In this document: piece after piece, positions 10,095-20,330 of the stretch
How the letters are laid out: every line of letters begins with the position of its first letter
Position numbering within the stretch: the stretch's first letter is position 1
DNA from: Streptomyces sp. NRRL F-4489
GTDB taxonomy: Bacteria > Actinomycetota > Actinomycetes > Streptomycetales > Streptomycetaceae
Direction of reading: 5' to 3'
Length of the DNA stretch: 46,741 bases
Assembly (NCBI RefSeq): GCF_001509485.1
Contig: NZ_LLZI01000241.1
Span: 1 to 46,741, forward strand
Made by a program: the position numbers and the translations under genes
Notes under the pieces: model-generated
Seen by the model: only the letters and a program-made list of their open reading frames with translations
The model's database searches: none
What the model was told of the DNA's origin: nothing

Positions 10095-10547
10095 TCGCGT
10101 CCTGACCGCGCCCGCCTAGCGCGCCGTCCGCCACCCCCTTTTCCGCGCCCTCGCGCCCCCTCCCGCCGGTGCCGGTCTTCGGCCGAATTCCCCCTGTCCG
10201 CACCGCCGTTGACACCCTTCCGCGGGCCCCGCCGCACCGCTCAGACCGAACCGCTGTTCGTATAACGGAAAGCCGCGGACCACATCACAGTTACGCATCC
10301 TTTCCCCGTCAGGGCTGGTGAGTGATCGCAGCCGCGATGAAGACTCCGGCAGCAAGGACCTCGGTCCTTTGTACGAGCGCCATCCCCCACCGGCGTCGCC
10401 CGGACCGCTTGTACCCGTCCGCGGTGCCAACTCCCGCGCGATCCGGAGGAGATGGCGGCAGGGGAAGCAGCAGTGAGGAAGACACCAGGCCGCTACCGCG
10501 GCGGGCACAGGCCGGCCACCGTCGGCCGGGAGGGGTTCTGAGGCACC
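10095..10547 (+). other. Non-coding region upstream of the peptide-transport operon, with a small hairpin
   Basis: This 453-bp gap separates the SseB genes from the transporter operon. It is less GC-rich between about 10250 and 10320. It contains TTGACA at 10209-10214 with no matching -10, and TATAAC at 10261-10266 with no good -35. A compact hairpin, AAGGACC (10354-10360) and GGTCCTT (10363-10369), is followed by T and could act in attenuation. GGGAGG at about 10529 is the likely ribosome-binding site for the first permease, although it is a little far upstream. No protein-coding pattern is convincing here. Confidence 0.5.
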
Positions 10548-11546
10548 GTGACCGCACCGATCGAGACCACCGGGGCGGCTGCGCAGGCGCAGCCGGAAGC
10601 GGTGCTGGAGGGCGTGGAGGCCAAGCGGATCGAGGGCCGCTCGCTCGGCCAGATCGCATGGCTGCGCTTCCGCCGCGACAAGGTCGCGATGGCGGGTGCC
10701 ATCGTTGTCATCCTGCTCATCCTGATCGCCGCCTTCTCCCGCCCGCTCCAGGCCCTCTTCGGCCTGGACCCGAACGCGCCGCACCAGGACCTGATCGACC
10801 CCAACACCACCCTGCCCAAGGGCGACTTCGGCGGGATGAGCGCGTCCCACCCGCTGGGCGTGGACCCCAAGTTCGGCCGCGATCTGCTCTCCCGGATCCT
10901 GGAGGGCTCCTGGGTCTCGCTGCTGGTCGCGTTCGGCGCGACGCTGCTGTCGGTGGCCATCGGCACCGTCTTCGGCGTGGTCGCCGGCTTCTACCGCGGC
11001 CGGGTGGACGCGGTCATCAGCCGGATGATGGACGTCTTCCTGGCCTTCCCGCTGCTGCTGTTCGCCATCGCGATCTCCGCGTCGCTGCAGGGCGGCGCGT
11101 TCGGCCTGGAGGGCCTGCCGCTGCACATCTCGGTGCTGATCTTCGTGATCGGCTTCTTCAACTGGCCCTACATGGGCCGGATCGTGCGGGCCCAGACCCT
11201 GTCGCTGCGCGAGCGGGAGTTCGTCTCCGCCGCCCGCGGCCTGGGCGCGCGCGGCCCGTTCATCCTCTTCCGGGAACTCCTGCCCAACCTCGTGGGGCCC
11301 ATCATCGTCTACTCGACGCTGCTGATCCCCTCCAACATCCTCTTCGAGGCGGCGCTGAGCTTCCTGGGCGTGGGCATCCAGCCGCCCCAGTCGTCCTGGG
11401 GCGGCACGCTCACCCAGGCGGTCAAGTACTACGAGGTCGACCCCCAGTACATGATCGTCCCCGGCCTCGCGATCTTCGTCACCGTGCTGGCGTTCAACCT
11501 GCTCGGTGACGGACTGAGGGACGCGCTGGACCCGCGCAGCCGCTGA
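10548..11546 (+). CDS. Peptide ABC transporter permease, DppC/OppC type
   Basis: The 332-aa inner-membrane subunit belongs to the binding-protein-dependent transport family. A hydrophilic N-terminus (about 45 residues) with IAWLRFRRDKVAMAG precedes the first membrane segment. Further helices include VSLLVAFGATLLSVAIGTVFGVVAGFY and LIFVIGFFNWPYMGRIV. The EAA loop that contacts the ATPase is EFVSAARGLGARGPFILFRELLPN, followed by SNILFEAALSFLGVGIQPP…WG, which is diagnostic for DppC/OppC. GTG at 10548 is the start used. It is the first gene of a five-gene unit (permease, lipoprotein, permease, two ATPases), the order of the Streptomyces BldK oligopeptide system. Oligopeptides are the likely substrate, but the specific peptide is not predictable. 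Confidence 0.92.
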   Translation: MTAPIETTGAAAQAQPEAVLEGVEAKRIEGRSLGQIAWLRFRRDKVAMAGAIVVILLILIAAFSRPLQALFGLDPNAPHQDLIDPNTTLPKGDFGGMSASHPLGVDPKFGRDLLSRILEGSWVSLLVAFGATLLSVAIGTVFGVVAGFYRGRVDAVISRMMDVFLAFPLLLFAIAISASLQGGAFGLEGLPLHISVLIFVIGFFNWPYMGRIVRAQTLSLREREFVSAARGLGARGPFILFRELLPNLVGPIIVYSTLLIPSNILFEAALSFLGVGIQPPQSSWGGTLTQAVKYYEVDPQYMIVPGLAIFVTVLAFNLLGDGLRDALDPRSR

Positions 11547-11633
11547 CCGGCCGCCGGATTCTGACCGGACGCCTCATCTTTCAGCCGTTTCTTTTCTGAC
11601 GTTTCTCGACGAACGAAGGGGAGACCGAGCACC

Positions 11634-13382
11634 ATGCGAAGGTCACTTCCGGTCGCGACTGTCGCGGCCATCACGAGTGCGGGCCTGCTGCTGGCCGGCT
11701 GCAGCGGAAAGGGGTCCTCCGACAGTTCGGCCGGGGCCAACGCCGCCACCAAGGGGATAGTCAACGCCTCGGACGAGAAGGGGGGCACCCTTACCTACGC
11801 GATGAGCGACGCCCCCGAGTCGTTCGACCCGGGCAACACCTACTACGCCTTCGTCTACAACTTCAGCCGGCTCTACGCGCGCCCGCTCACCACCTTCAAG
11901 CCGGGCGCCGGCACCAAGGGCAACCAGCTGGTGCCGGACCTCGCCGAGTCGATGGGCAAGCCGAGCGACGGTGGCAAGACCTGGACGTACAAGCTGCGCA
12001 AGGGCGTCACCTACGAGGACGGCACGCCGGTCACCTCGCAGGACGTCAAGTACGCGGTGGAGCGCAGCAACTTCGCCCGCGACACGCTCTCGCTGGGCCC
12101 GAACTACTTCCAGCACCTCCTCGTCGACAACGAGGGCGGCTACAAGGGCCCGTACAAGGACAAGAGCAAGGAAGGGCTCAAGTCCATCGAGACGCCCGAC
12201 GAGCAGACGATCGTCTTCCATCTGAACAAGCCGTTCGCGGAGTTCGACTACCTCGTCAGCGCCCCGCAGACCGCGCCGGTGCCGCAGGCCAAGGACAAGG
12301 GCGCGGACTACACCAAGGCCGTGGTCTCCACCGGCTCGTACAAGTTCGAGAGCTACCAGGAGGGCAAGCGCCTGACCCTGGTCCGCAACCCGAAGTGGTC
12401 GGCGAAGACGGATCCGCTGCGCAAGCAGCTGCCCGACAAGATCGTGCTCAACCTCAAGGTGGCCCAGTCGACCATCGACAAGGACCTCCAGGCCGGCAAC
12501 ACCCAGATCGACATGGCCGGCCGCGGTGTGGACGGCCAGACCCAGGCCCAGCTGCTGACCGACCCGGCGCAGAAGTCCAACACCGACAACGCGCTCGGCC
12601 AGCGCCTGGTCTACACGGCGATCAACACCAAGCAGGCGCCGTTCGACAACATCGAGTGCCGCAAGGCCGTCGAGTTCGCCATCGACAAGAAGGCCGTGCA
12701 GACCGCGCTCGGCGGCCCGATCCGCGGTGACATCGCCTCCACGGTCCTCCCCACGGACCTGGCCGGCTACCAGAAGTTCGACCTGTACCCGCAGAAGTAC
12801 AACGGCGACAACCTCGACCTGACCGAGGCCAAGAAGCACTGGGACAAGTGCGGCGCGGGCAACGTCAGCACCACCATCCTGGCCCGCAACGACCGCCAGG
12901 ACGAGATCGACGCGGCCACCTCGGTGATCGGCTCGCTGAAGAAGATCGGCATCAACGCCAAGATCCAGTCGTACCCGACCAGCAAGTACTTCTCGGACTA
13001 CGCCGGTGTGCCGGAGTTCGACAAGACCAACAACGTCGGTCTGATCATGATGCAGTGGGGCTCGGACTTCCCCACCGGCTACGGCTACCTCCAGCAGATC
13101 CTCCACGGCAAGGCGATCAGCCAGTCCGGCAACACCAACCTGTCGCAGCTGGACGACCCGGAGATCAACGACCTCCTGGACAACGCCATCGCCAACACCG
13201 ACCAGTCCGCCCGCGAGAAGGCGTACGGGGAGATCGACCGGAAGGCGATGGAGCAGGCGGCGCTCGTCCCGCTGACCTACTTCAAGGTCCTGATGTACCG
13301 CTCGCCCAAGGCCACCAACCTGGTGTCCACCTCGGCGTACAGCGGTGAGTACGACTACCTCAACATCGGCGTCAAGAAGTAG
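11634..13382 (+). CDS. Peptide ABC transporter substrate-binding lipoprotein (SBP_bac_5 family)
   Basis: The 582-aa exported protein has a lipoprotein signal peptide with lipobox LLAGC (Cys about residue 23), then a Ser/Gly linker, so the mature protein would be anchored to the outer face of the membrane. The family core is visible: GGTLTYAMSDAPESFDPG, LVPDLAESMGKPSDGGKTWTYKLRKGVTYEDGTPVTSQDVKYAVER, and VVSTGSYKFESYQEGKRLTLVRNP. It captures peptides and delivers them to the two permeases. ATG at 11634 follows GAAGGGGAG. It lies 87 bp after the first permease. S. coelicolor bldKB occupies the same slot in its operon. Confidence 0.93.
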   Translation: MRRSLPVATVAAITSAGLLLAGCSGKGSSDSSAGANAATKGIVNASDEKGGTLTYAMSDAPESFDPGNTYYAFVYNFSRLYARPLTTFKPGAGTKGNQLVPDLAESMGKPSDGGKTWTYKLRKGVTYEDGTPVTSQDVKYAVERSNFARDTLSLGPNYFQHLLVDNEGGYKGPYKDKSKEGLKSIETPDEQTIVFHLNKPFAEFDYLVSAPQTAPVPQAKDKGADYTKAVVSTGSYKFESYQEGKRLTLVRNPKWSAKTDPLRKQLPDKIVLNLKVAQSTIDKDLQAGNTQIDMAGRGVDGQTQAQLLTDPAQKSNTDNALGQRLVYTAINTKQAPFDNIECRKAVEFAIDKKAVQTALGGPIRGDIASTVLPTDLAGYQKFDLYPQKYNGDNLDLTEAKKHWDKCGAGNVSTTILARNDRQDEIDAATSVIGSLKKIGINAKIQSYPTSKYFSDYAGVPEFDKTNNVGLIMMQWGSDFPTGYGYLQQILHGKAISQSGNTNLSQLDDPEINDLLDNAIANTDQSAREKAYGEIDRKAMEQAALVPLTYFKVLMYRSPKATNLVSTSAYSGEYDYLNIGVKK

Positions 13383-13460
13383 CAGCCCTGGAAGGCAGGT
13401 GAAGGCATTGGTGTCCGCGGGCCGGTCGCTCCCGGCCCGCGGCACCGGCGCCGCATCCCC

Positions 13461-14471
13461 GTGTTCTCGTACATCATCCGCAGGTTGATCAGCGCAGTGA
13501 TCCTGCTGCTGATCGTCAGCGCGGTCACCTTCGGCATCTTCTTCCTGCTGCCGAAACTGGCCGGGCAGACCACCGACCAGCTTGCCCAGCAGTACATCGG
13601 AAAGGCCCCCACGCCCGCGGACATCGCCGCGGTCAAGCAGAACCTCGGCCTGGACAAGCCCGTGTACGAGCAGTACTGGGATTTCCTCAAGGGCATTTTC
13701 GTCGGCGTCGACTACAAGTTCGGCCCGGACGCGGCGCGCTGCCACGTGCCGTGCTTCGGTTACTCGTTCAAGACCCATATCGAGGTCTGGCCGGAGATCC
13801 AGTCCCGGCTCCCGGTCACCCTGTCGCTGGCCGCCGGCGCGGCCGTGCTGTGGGTGGTCTCCGGTGTCGCCACCGGTGTGCTCTCCGCGCTGCGCCCCGG
13901 TTCGTTCTTCGACCGGATGACGATGGGCGTGGCGCTGGCCGGCGTCTCGCTCCCGATGTTCTTCACCGGCGCCCTGGCGCTGGCCCTGTTCACCTACCAG
14001 TGGCCGATCTTCCAGCGCAGCGACTACGTCCCGCTGCTGACCGACCCGGTGGGCTGGGCCCGCACCCTGGTCCTGCCGTGGGTCACCCTGGCGTTCCTCT
14101 ACTCGGCGCTCTACGCGCGGCTCACCCGGGCCGGGATGCTGGAGACGCTGAGCGAGGACTACATCCGCACCGCCCGGGCCAAGGGCCTGCGGGAGCGCCG
14201 GGTGGTGGTCCGGCACGGGCTGCGGGCCGCGCTCACCCCGATCATCACCGTCTTCGGCATGGACCTGGGCCTGCTGCTGGGCGGTGCGCTGATCACCGAG
14301 CAGGTCTTCTCGCTCAAGGGCGTCGGCGCCTTCGCGGTGGACTCCATCAACGCCAACGACCTGCCGAACATCCTCGGCGTCACCCTGCTCGCCGCGTTCT
14401 TCATCGTTCTGTGCAACCTGGTGGTGGACGTTCTGTACGCCGCCGTCGACCCGCGGGTGAGGCTCTCGTGA
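13461..14471 (+). CDS. Peptide ABC transporter permease, DppB/OppB type
   Basis: The 336-aa membrane subunit opens with [31 protein letters not shown], the classic DppB start. The large outer loop after helix 1 holds [30 protein letters not shown]. Two cysteines, in [10 protein letters not shown], lie in that extracytoplasmic stretch and could form a disulfide. The EAA region reads [32 protein letters not shown], followed by [19 protein letters not shown], which is diagnostic. GTG at 13461 is the start. The stop overlaps the next gene's start by 4 nt (GTGA), which indicates translational coupling with the ATPase. Confidence 0.92.
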   Translation: MFSYIIRRLISAVILLLIVSAVTFGIFFLLPKLAGQTTDQLAQQYIGKAPTPADIAAVKQNLGLDKPVYEQYWDFLKGIFVGVDYKFGPDAARCHVPCFGYSFKTHIEVWPEIQSRLPVTLSLAAGAAVLWVVSGVATGVLSALRPGSFFDRMTMGVALAGVSLPMFFTGALALALFTYQWPIFQRSDYVPLLTDPVGWARTLVLPWVTLAFLYSALYARLTRAGMLETLSEDYIRTARAKGLRERRVVVRHGLRAALTPIITVFGMDLGLLLGGALITEQVFSLKGVGAFAVDSINANDLPNILGVTLLAAFFIVLCNLVVDVLYAAVDPRVRLS

Positions 14472-15585
14472 CCGACTCTTCCGAGGACAAGACCACGGCG
14501 GCGGAGCCGGCGCCGAAGGAGACCGCGGCCAGCGAGCCGGCGGCCGGGAAGCCGTCCGCCTTCCTCGAAGTGCGCGATCTGAAGGTGCACTTCAACACCG
14601 ACGACGGCCTGGTGAAGTCGGTCGACGGGCTGACCTTCAGCCTGGAGAAGGGCAAGACGCTCGGCATCGTCGGCGAGTCCGGCTCCGGCAAGTCGGTCAC
14701 CTCGCTGGCCATCATGGGCCTGCACCGGGTCTCCCGGCAGCAGCGCAACAAGGTGCGGATGACCGGCGAGATCCGGCTGGACGGCCAGGACCTGGTCTCC
14801 GCCGACCCGGACGAGGTGCGCCGGCTGCGCGGCCGCCGGATGGCGATGATCTTCCAGGACCCGCTGTCCGCGCTGCACCCCTTCTACACCGTCGGCAACC
14901 AGATCGTGGAGGCGTACCGCGTCCACCACGACGTCGACAAGAAGACCGCGCGCAAGCGGGCCATCGAGATGCTCGACCGGGTCGGCATCCCGCAGCCGGA
15001 CAAGCGGGTGGACGACCATCCGCACCAGTTCTCCGGCGGTATGCGCCAGCGCGCGATGATCGCGATGGCGCTGGTCAACAACCCCGAGCTGCTGATCGCC
15101 GACGAGCCCACCACCGCCCTGGACGTCACCGTCCAGGCGCAGATCCTGGACCTGATCCGCGATCTGCAGAAGGAGTTCGGCTCGGCGGTCATCATCATCA
15201 CCCACGACCTGGGCGTGGTCGCCGAACTCGCCGACGACCTGCTGGTGATGTACGGCGGCCGGTGCGTGGAGCGCGGCCCGTCCGACACCGTGTTCGCCAC
15301 CCCGCAGCACCCCTACACCTGGGGCCTGCTGGGCTCCATGCCGCGCATCGACCGCGACCAGACCGACCGGCTCATCCCGGTCAAGGGCTCGCCGCCCAGC
15401 CTGATCAACGTGCCGTCCGGCTGTGCCTTCAACCCCCGCTGCCCGTACGCGGACCTGCCCAAGGACAACGTCACCCGCACGGTGCGCCCCGAACTGCGCC
15501 AGGTCGACGGCCGGCACTACTCGGCCTGCCATCTGCCGCGGGAGGAGCGGGAGCGTATCTGGACCGAAGAGATTGCGCCGAAGCT

Positions 15586-15589
<4 letters not shown>
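14468..15589 (+). CDS. Peptide ABC transporter ATP-binding protein, DppD/OppD type
   Basis: The 373-aa cytoplasmic ATPase has an Ala/Glu-rich N-terminal extension of about 35 residues. The ABC core follows: Walker [10 protein letters not shown]-loop [10 protein letters not shown], signature SGGMRQR, Walker [13 protein letters not shown], and the H-loop [13 protein letters not shown]. The C-terminal oligopeptide/dipeptide transporter extension contains [12 protein letters not shown] and two more cysteines, a motif that binds an Fe-S cluster in some family members. GTG at 14468 overlaps the permease stop by 4 nt. The gene overlaps its own downstream partner in the same way, so the two ATPases are probably made in equal amounts. 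Confidence 0.94.
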
Positions 15590-16680
<1,091 letters not shown>

Positions 16681-16778
16681 CACCTGACGACTTGGCAAAG
16701 TCGCCGGTGGCGGCGGGCGGGAGAGTGCAGAGTCGGCGCGGTCGGATCTCATCCCCGCGTTCTCGAAAGGGACGGCTC

Positions 16779-18188
16779 ATGGCACTCTCCCGTTCTGCGC
16801 GTCGCTCCTCGCGCTGGCTCGCGCTGGCCACCGCGGTGGCCTCCGCCGCCACCATCGCCGCCGCCCCCGCGGCCTCCCCGGGCGCCCCCGGCATCGGCGA
16901 CCCGTACTTCCCCAATCTGGGGAACGGCGGCTACACCCCCCTCCACTACGACCTCGGCGTCAGCTACCAGCCGGACTCGGCCCGGCTCGACGGCCGGACC
17001 ACGCTGACCGCCCGCGCCACCCAGGACCTCTCCGCCTTCGACCTGGACCTCCAGCAGCTGACCGTCGACCGGGTGCAGGTCAACGGCCGCCGGGCGGCGT
17101 TCTCCAGAACCGGCGACGAAATCGTCGTCCGGCCCGCCCGCCCGCTGGCCCGCGGCGAGCGCTTCGCGGTCACCGTCGTCTACCACGGCGTCCCCAAGCC
17201 GCTCAGCGGCCCGATCGTCTTCGGCTCGCAGTACGGCTGGATGAAGACCAAGGACGGGGTGTTCGTCGCCTGCGAGCCCAACGCCGCGTCCACGTGGTTC
17301 CCCTCCAGCGACCACCCCGACGAGAAGGCCACCTACGACATACGCATCGACGCCCCCAAGGGCCTGACCGGCGTCTCCAACGGGCGGCTGATCGCCTCCG
17401 GCGAGCGCGGCGACCGGGCGTGGTTCCACTGGCGGGAGAACCGTCCGATGGCGCCGTACCTCGCCACCGCCACCATCGGGAAGTTCGACGTCCGCACCGG
17501 CACCACCCCCGGCGGCACCCCGATCTACGTCGCCACCGACCCGACCCTCCCGGCCGGCAAGGTCGACGTCTACGGCATCACCGCCGAGGCCACCGACTAC
17601 TGGTCGAAGCTCTTCGGGCCGTACCCGTTCGAGACGACCGGCGCGATCGTGGACGATATGCCGCAGGCCGGCTTCTCCCTGGAGGTGCAGTCCAAGCCGG
17701 CGTACTCGGCGGTCCGCAGCGAGGGCACCATCGTCCACGAGCTGGCCCACCAGTGGTTCGGCGACTCGGTCTCCGTCCGGCAGTGGAAGGACATCTGGCT
17801 GAACGAGGGCTTCGCCAGCTACGCCCAGTGGCTGTGGGGCGAGCACCGCGGCACCACCACCGCCCACGACGCCTTCCGCAAGGCGTACCGCGCGATACCC
17901 GCCGACGACGCCTTCTGGAAGATCAAGGTGTCCGACCCGCAGCGGGACACCATGTTCTCCGACGCGGTCTACGAGCGCGGCGCGATGACCCTCCAGGCGC
18001 TCCGCGAACGCATCGGCGACCGGGCGTTCTTCCGCCTGCTGCCGGCCTGGACCGCCAAGCACCGCTACGGCAACGCCGACACCGCGGACTTCATCGCACT
18101 GGCCGAGAAGGTCTCCGGGCAGCGGCTCGGCGACTTCTTCCACACCTGGCTGGACACCACCGGCCGGCCCGCGCTGCCGGGGGAGTGA
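16779..18188 (+). CDS. Secreted M1-family zinc metallopeptidase (aminopeptidase-like)
   Basis: The 469-aa protein begins with a signal-peptide-like stretch (Arg/Ser-rich start, then LALATAVASAATIAAAPAA), so export is likely. An N-terminal beta domain (YTPLHYDLGVSYQPDSARLDGRTTLTA) precedes the catalytic domain. The zinc site HELAHQWFGD is followed 18 residues later by the third ligand in NEGFASYAQW. The canonical GAMEN exopeptidase motif is replaced by GFSLEVQ, and the long C-terminal helical domain of PepN is absent. ATG at 16779 follows GAAAGGGA. It lies directly after the peptide importer, so it could supply amino acids or short peptides from the same pool (inference). Confidence 0.88.
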   Translation: MALSRSARRSSRWLALATAVASAATIAAAPAASPGAPGIGDPYFPNLGNGGYTPLHYDLGVSYQPDSARLDGRTTLTARATQDLSAFDLDLQQLTVDRVQVNGRRAAFSRTGDEIVVRPARPLARGERFAVTVVYHGVPKPLSGPIVFGSQYGWMKTKDGVFVACEPNAASTWFPSSDHPDEKATYDIRIDAPKGLTGVSNGRLIASGERGDRAWFHWRENRPMAPYLATATIGKFDVRTGTTPGGTPIYVATDPTLPAGKVDVYGITAEATDYWSKLFGPYPFETTGAIVDDMPQAGFSLEVQSKPAYSAVRSEGTIVHELAHQWFGDSVSVRQWKDIWLNEGFASYAQWLWGEHRGTTTAHDAFRKAYRAIPADDAFWKIKVSDPQRDTMFSDAVYERGAMTLQALRERIGDRAFFRLLPAWTAKHRYGNADTADFIALAEKVSGQRLGDFFHTWLDTTGRPALPGE

Positions 18189-18192
18189 CCGG

Positions 18193-18828
18193 CTAGTCCG
18201 CGTCCCGCTCCGGGCCCCGGCCGCGCAGCTGCTGCGGCCGGGGCAGGTGCAGCCCCAGGTAGACCGCGCCCATCCGCAGCGCGAAGACCACCCCCGCCGA
18301 GACCGCCGCGGCGGGGGTGGACCCGGCGCCGAGCCGGTCCATCGCCAGATAGCAGCAGGCGCCGGCCAGCGCGGCGATCGCGTAGACGTCCTCGCGCAGC
18401 AGCAGCGGCGGGAACTCCCCGCACAGCACATCGCGCACCACCTCGCCGGTCACGCCGGTCAGCACCGCCAGGATGATCACCGCGAGCGGGGTGACACCGG
18501 CCGAGAGTGCCGCCCGGGCGCCGATCACGGTGACCACCGCCAGCCCGAGGGCGTCCGCCACCAGCAGCGATTTGCGCGGCAGCGACCAGAAGCGCAGATA
18601 GAGCATGGTGCCCACGCCGACGCAGATGATCACCGTCAGCAGCACCCAGTCGTGCGTCCAGTACAGCGGCCGGCGGTCCAGGATCAGATCGCGCAGCGTG
18701 CCGCCGGAGATCGACGCGGCGAAGGCCAGGACCAGGCCGCCGAACGGATCCATGTTGGCGCGGTAGGCCGCCAGCACACCGCTCGCGGCGAAGGCCGCGA
18801 CCCCGACCAGGTAGAGCACATGAAGCAT
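18193..18828 (-). CDS. TRIC/UPF0126-family membrane protein (cation channel family)
   Basis: The 211-aa protein has about seven hydrophobic segments in two similar halves: LYLVGVAAFAASGVLAAYR…GGTLRDLILDRRPLYW and ADALGLAVVTVIGARAAL…GVTGEVVRDVLCGEFPPLLL. The paired GGxxRDxL / GxxxRDVL motifs define the family. Structural work on bacterial homologues shows trimeric potassium-permeable channels. The C-terminal tail is Arg/Gly/Asp-rich and cytosolic. It converges with the M1 peptidase gene, only 4 bp apart, and diverges from the thioesterase gene. Confidence 0.88.
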   Translation of the reverse strand: MLHVLYLVGVAAFAASGVLAAYRANMDPFGGLVLAFAASISGGTLRDLILDRRPLYWTHDWVLLTVIICVGVGTMLYLRFWSLPRKSLLVADALGLAVVTVIGARAALSAGVTPLAVIILAVLTGVTGEVVRDVLCGEFPPLLLREDVYAIAALAGACCYLAMDRLGAGSTPAAAVSAGVVFALRMGAVYLGLHLPRPQQLRGRGPERDAD

Positions 18829-18930
18829 GCGGTCATCATGACAGCCGCGGAATCCGCCACTCCGCCCGCGTACGGACCGGGATCCGTCCAGTCCTTGAAA
18901 CCGACACTACCCACCGGTAACACCTCGGTG

Positions 18931-18936
18931 TACCGT
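18931..18936 (+). promoter_or_regulatory. Candidate -10 box, leaderless start of thioesterase gene
   Basis: TACCGT (TANNNT) lies 6 nt before ATG 18943, and no Shine-Dalgarno intervenes. A second possible promoter, TTGAAA (18895-18900) and TAACAC (18918-18923) with 17-bp spacing, would give a leader of about 13 nt. Confidence 0.4.
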
Positions 18937-18942
18937 GCCGCC

Positions 18943-19806
18943 ATGGCACAGGCGAGCGCGGACACCGCGGCCCCCAGCGAGTTCGACCGCGACACCGCGG
19001 TCATCCGGCGCGCCCCGGGCGTCTACGACACCCACCTCTCCGCGGGCTGGACGATCTTCAACGCCGTCAACGGCGGCTACCTCCTCGCCCTCATGGGCCG
19101 CGCCCTCGGCGACGCGCTGCCGCACCCCGACCCGCTCACCGTCACCGCGCACTACCTCACCGCCTCGGTGCCCGGCCCCGCCGTCATCCGCACCGAGCGG
19201 GTGCGCGCCGGCCGCACCCTCTCCACCGGCACCGCCTCGCTCGTCCAGCGCGCCGAGGACGGCACCGAGACCGAGCGCCTGCGGGTCCTGGCCACCTACG
19301 GCGACCTCTCGGCCCTCCCCGACGACGTCCGCACCACCGCCAAGCCCCCGGCCCTGCCGCCGTACGAGCACTGCCTCGGCTCCGACAGCGCCCCTGGTGA
19401 CGCCCCGGCCCTCTCCGGCAGCACCGCGATCGCCGGCCGCCTGGACCTGCGCCTCGATCCGGCGACCGTGGGCTGGGCGGTGGGCGCGCCCTCCGGCCGC
19501 GGCGAGATGCGCGGCTGGTTCGGCCTCGCCGACGGCCGCGACCCCGACCCGCTCTCCCTCCTGCTGACCGTCGACGCCCTGCCGCCCACCGCCTTCGAAA
19601 TGGGCCTCACCGGCTGGGTCCCCACCGTCGAACTGACCGTCCACATCCGCCACCGCCCCGCCCCCGGCCCGCTCCGCGTCGCCATCACCACCCGCAACCT
19701 CGCCGGCGGCTTCCTGGAGGAGGACGCCGAGGTCTGGGACTCCGCCGACCGCTTGGTGGCCCAGTCCCGCCAACTGGCCCGCACGGTGGCGGGGGAGGGG
19801 GGCTGA
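18943..19806 (+). CDS. Thioesterase-family protein (TesB-like double hotdog)
   Basis: The 287-aa protein resembles acyl-CoA thioesterases of the TesB type. Features visible are FDRDTAVIRRAPGVYDTHLSAGWTIFNAVNGGYLLALMGRAL (first hotdog, residues 15-60), PLTVTAHYLTASVPGPAVIRTERVRAGRTLSTGTASLVQ (strands of that fold), and a second hotdog with GWVPTVELTVHIRHRPAPGPLRVAITTRNLAGGFLEEDAEVWDSADRLVAQSRQLA. The last segment is the family's usual ending. The acyl substrate is unknown. The reading frame is open far upstream, but ATG 18943 gives the expected N-terminus. No Shine-Dalgarno is present, in line with leaderless initiation. Confidence 0.82.
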   Translation: MAQASADTAAPSEFDRDTAVIRRAPGVYDTHLSAGWTIFNAVNGGYLLALMGRALGDALPHPDPLTVTAHYLTASVPGPAVIRTERVRAGRTLSTGTASLVQRAEDGTETERLRVLATYGDLSALPDDVRTTAKPPALPPYEHCLGSDSAPGDAPALSGSTAIAGRLDLRLDPATVGWAVGAPSGRGEMRGWFGLADGRDPDPLSLLLTVDALPPTAFEMGLTGWVPTVELTVHIRHRPAPGPLRVAITTRNLAGGFLEEDAEVWDSADRLVAQSRQLARTVAGEGG

Positions 19807-19827
19807 GGACGGCGCCGCCGGGGCCGG

Positions 19828-20079
19828 TCAGCCAGTCCGGCCCACCAGGAGGACGATGATCCTCACCGTGTGCTCGCTGATCTCGTAGCGGGCCCGGTAC
19901 CTGCCACTGTGAAGGCGGCGCGGGTCCGGCGAGCCGTACGGGATGGAACCCTCGGGCCGGGGAGAGTCGGCCAGCAGGTCGATGGAGGCGAAGAGCTGGC
20001 GTAAGCCCTCCGGGTCGTCCTTCAGGAACAGCGTGGCCGCGTCCAGCGCGGGGCCGTCCCAGATGATTTCGTAGCTCAC
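19828..20079 (-). CDS. RelE/ParE-family toxin
   Basis: The 83-aa protein starts MSYEIIWDGPALDAATLFL and ends RARYEISEHTVRIIVLLVGRTG, the fold signature of RelE/ParE toxins (helix pair, then strands, with an Arg-rich LHSGRYRARYEI strand). RelE members cleave mRNA in the ribosome, while ParE members act on gyrase. The sequence does not settle which applies, though the shape is nearer RelE. Its ATG overlaps the antitoxin stop by 4 nt (ATGA), so the antitoxin is made first. Confidence 0.85.
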   Translation of the reverse strand: MSYEIIWDGPALDAATLFLKDDPEGLRQLFASIDLLADSPRPEGSIPYGSPDPRRLHSGRYRARYEISEHTVRIIVLLVGRTG

Positions 20080-20330
20080 TCGCCCCCCAGGCCGAGCAGG
20101 CGGCGCACTTCGTCGTGCGGCACGCTGCGGACCGTGCCGGCCGCCTGTCGGGCGCGGTACTCGGCGAGCGCGAGTGCGTCCTCGAGGTCCGCCAGTTCCT
20201 GTGGGTTTATCAACACCGCCGCGGGCTGGCCGTGGTCGGTGATGGTGATGCGCTCGCGGGTGAGGGCGGTCCGGCGGACGAGGGACCCGAAACAGGCCCG
20301 GGCTTCAGTCATCGGGTAGGTCTCACTCAT
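20076..20330 (-). CDS. Phd/YefM-family antitoxin
   Basis: The 84-aa protein reads SETYPMTEARACFGSLVRR, then ERITITDHGQPAAVLINPQELADLEDALAL, which is the Phd/YefM DNA-binding and dimerisation core. The C-terminal helix (residues 55-84) would bind the toxin. The start at ATG 20330 gives the standard N-terminus. A longer frame to 20378 would run through the operator dyad, so I rejected it. The dyad directly upstream suggests autorepression by the antitoxin or the toxin-antitoxin complex. Confidence 0.87.
   Translation of the reverse strand: MSETYPMTEARACFGSLVRRTALTRERITITDHGQPAAVLINPQELADLEDALALAEYRARQAAGTVRSVPHDEVRRLLGLGGE

Noticed and set aside
10209..10214. TTGACA as a promoter -35 for the peptide importer
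   Set aside because: No TANNNT box at 16-19 bp downstream, and the nearest TATAAC lies 46 bp away.
11643..14216. Very long minus-strand frame opposite the peptide importer
   Set aside because: Antisense mirror of two well-supported genes. Long antisense frames are common in high-GC DNA when third positions are G/C. The same applies to the long frames opposite 31109-33217 and 42402-45488.
18247..18942. Long upstream extension of the thioesterase frame
   Set aside because: It runs antisense through the TRIC-family gene, and a natural start with a -10 box exists at 18943.
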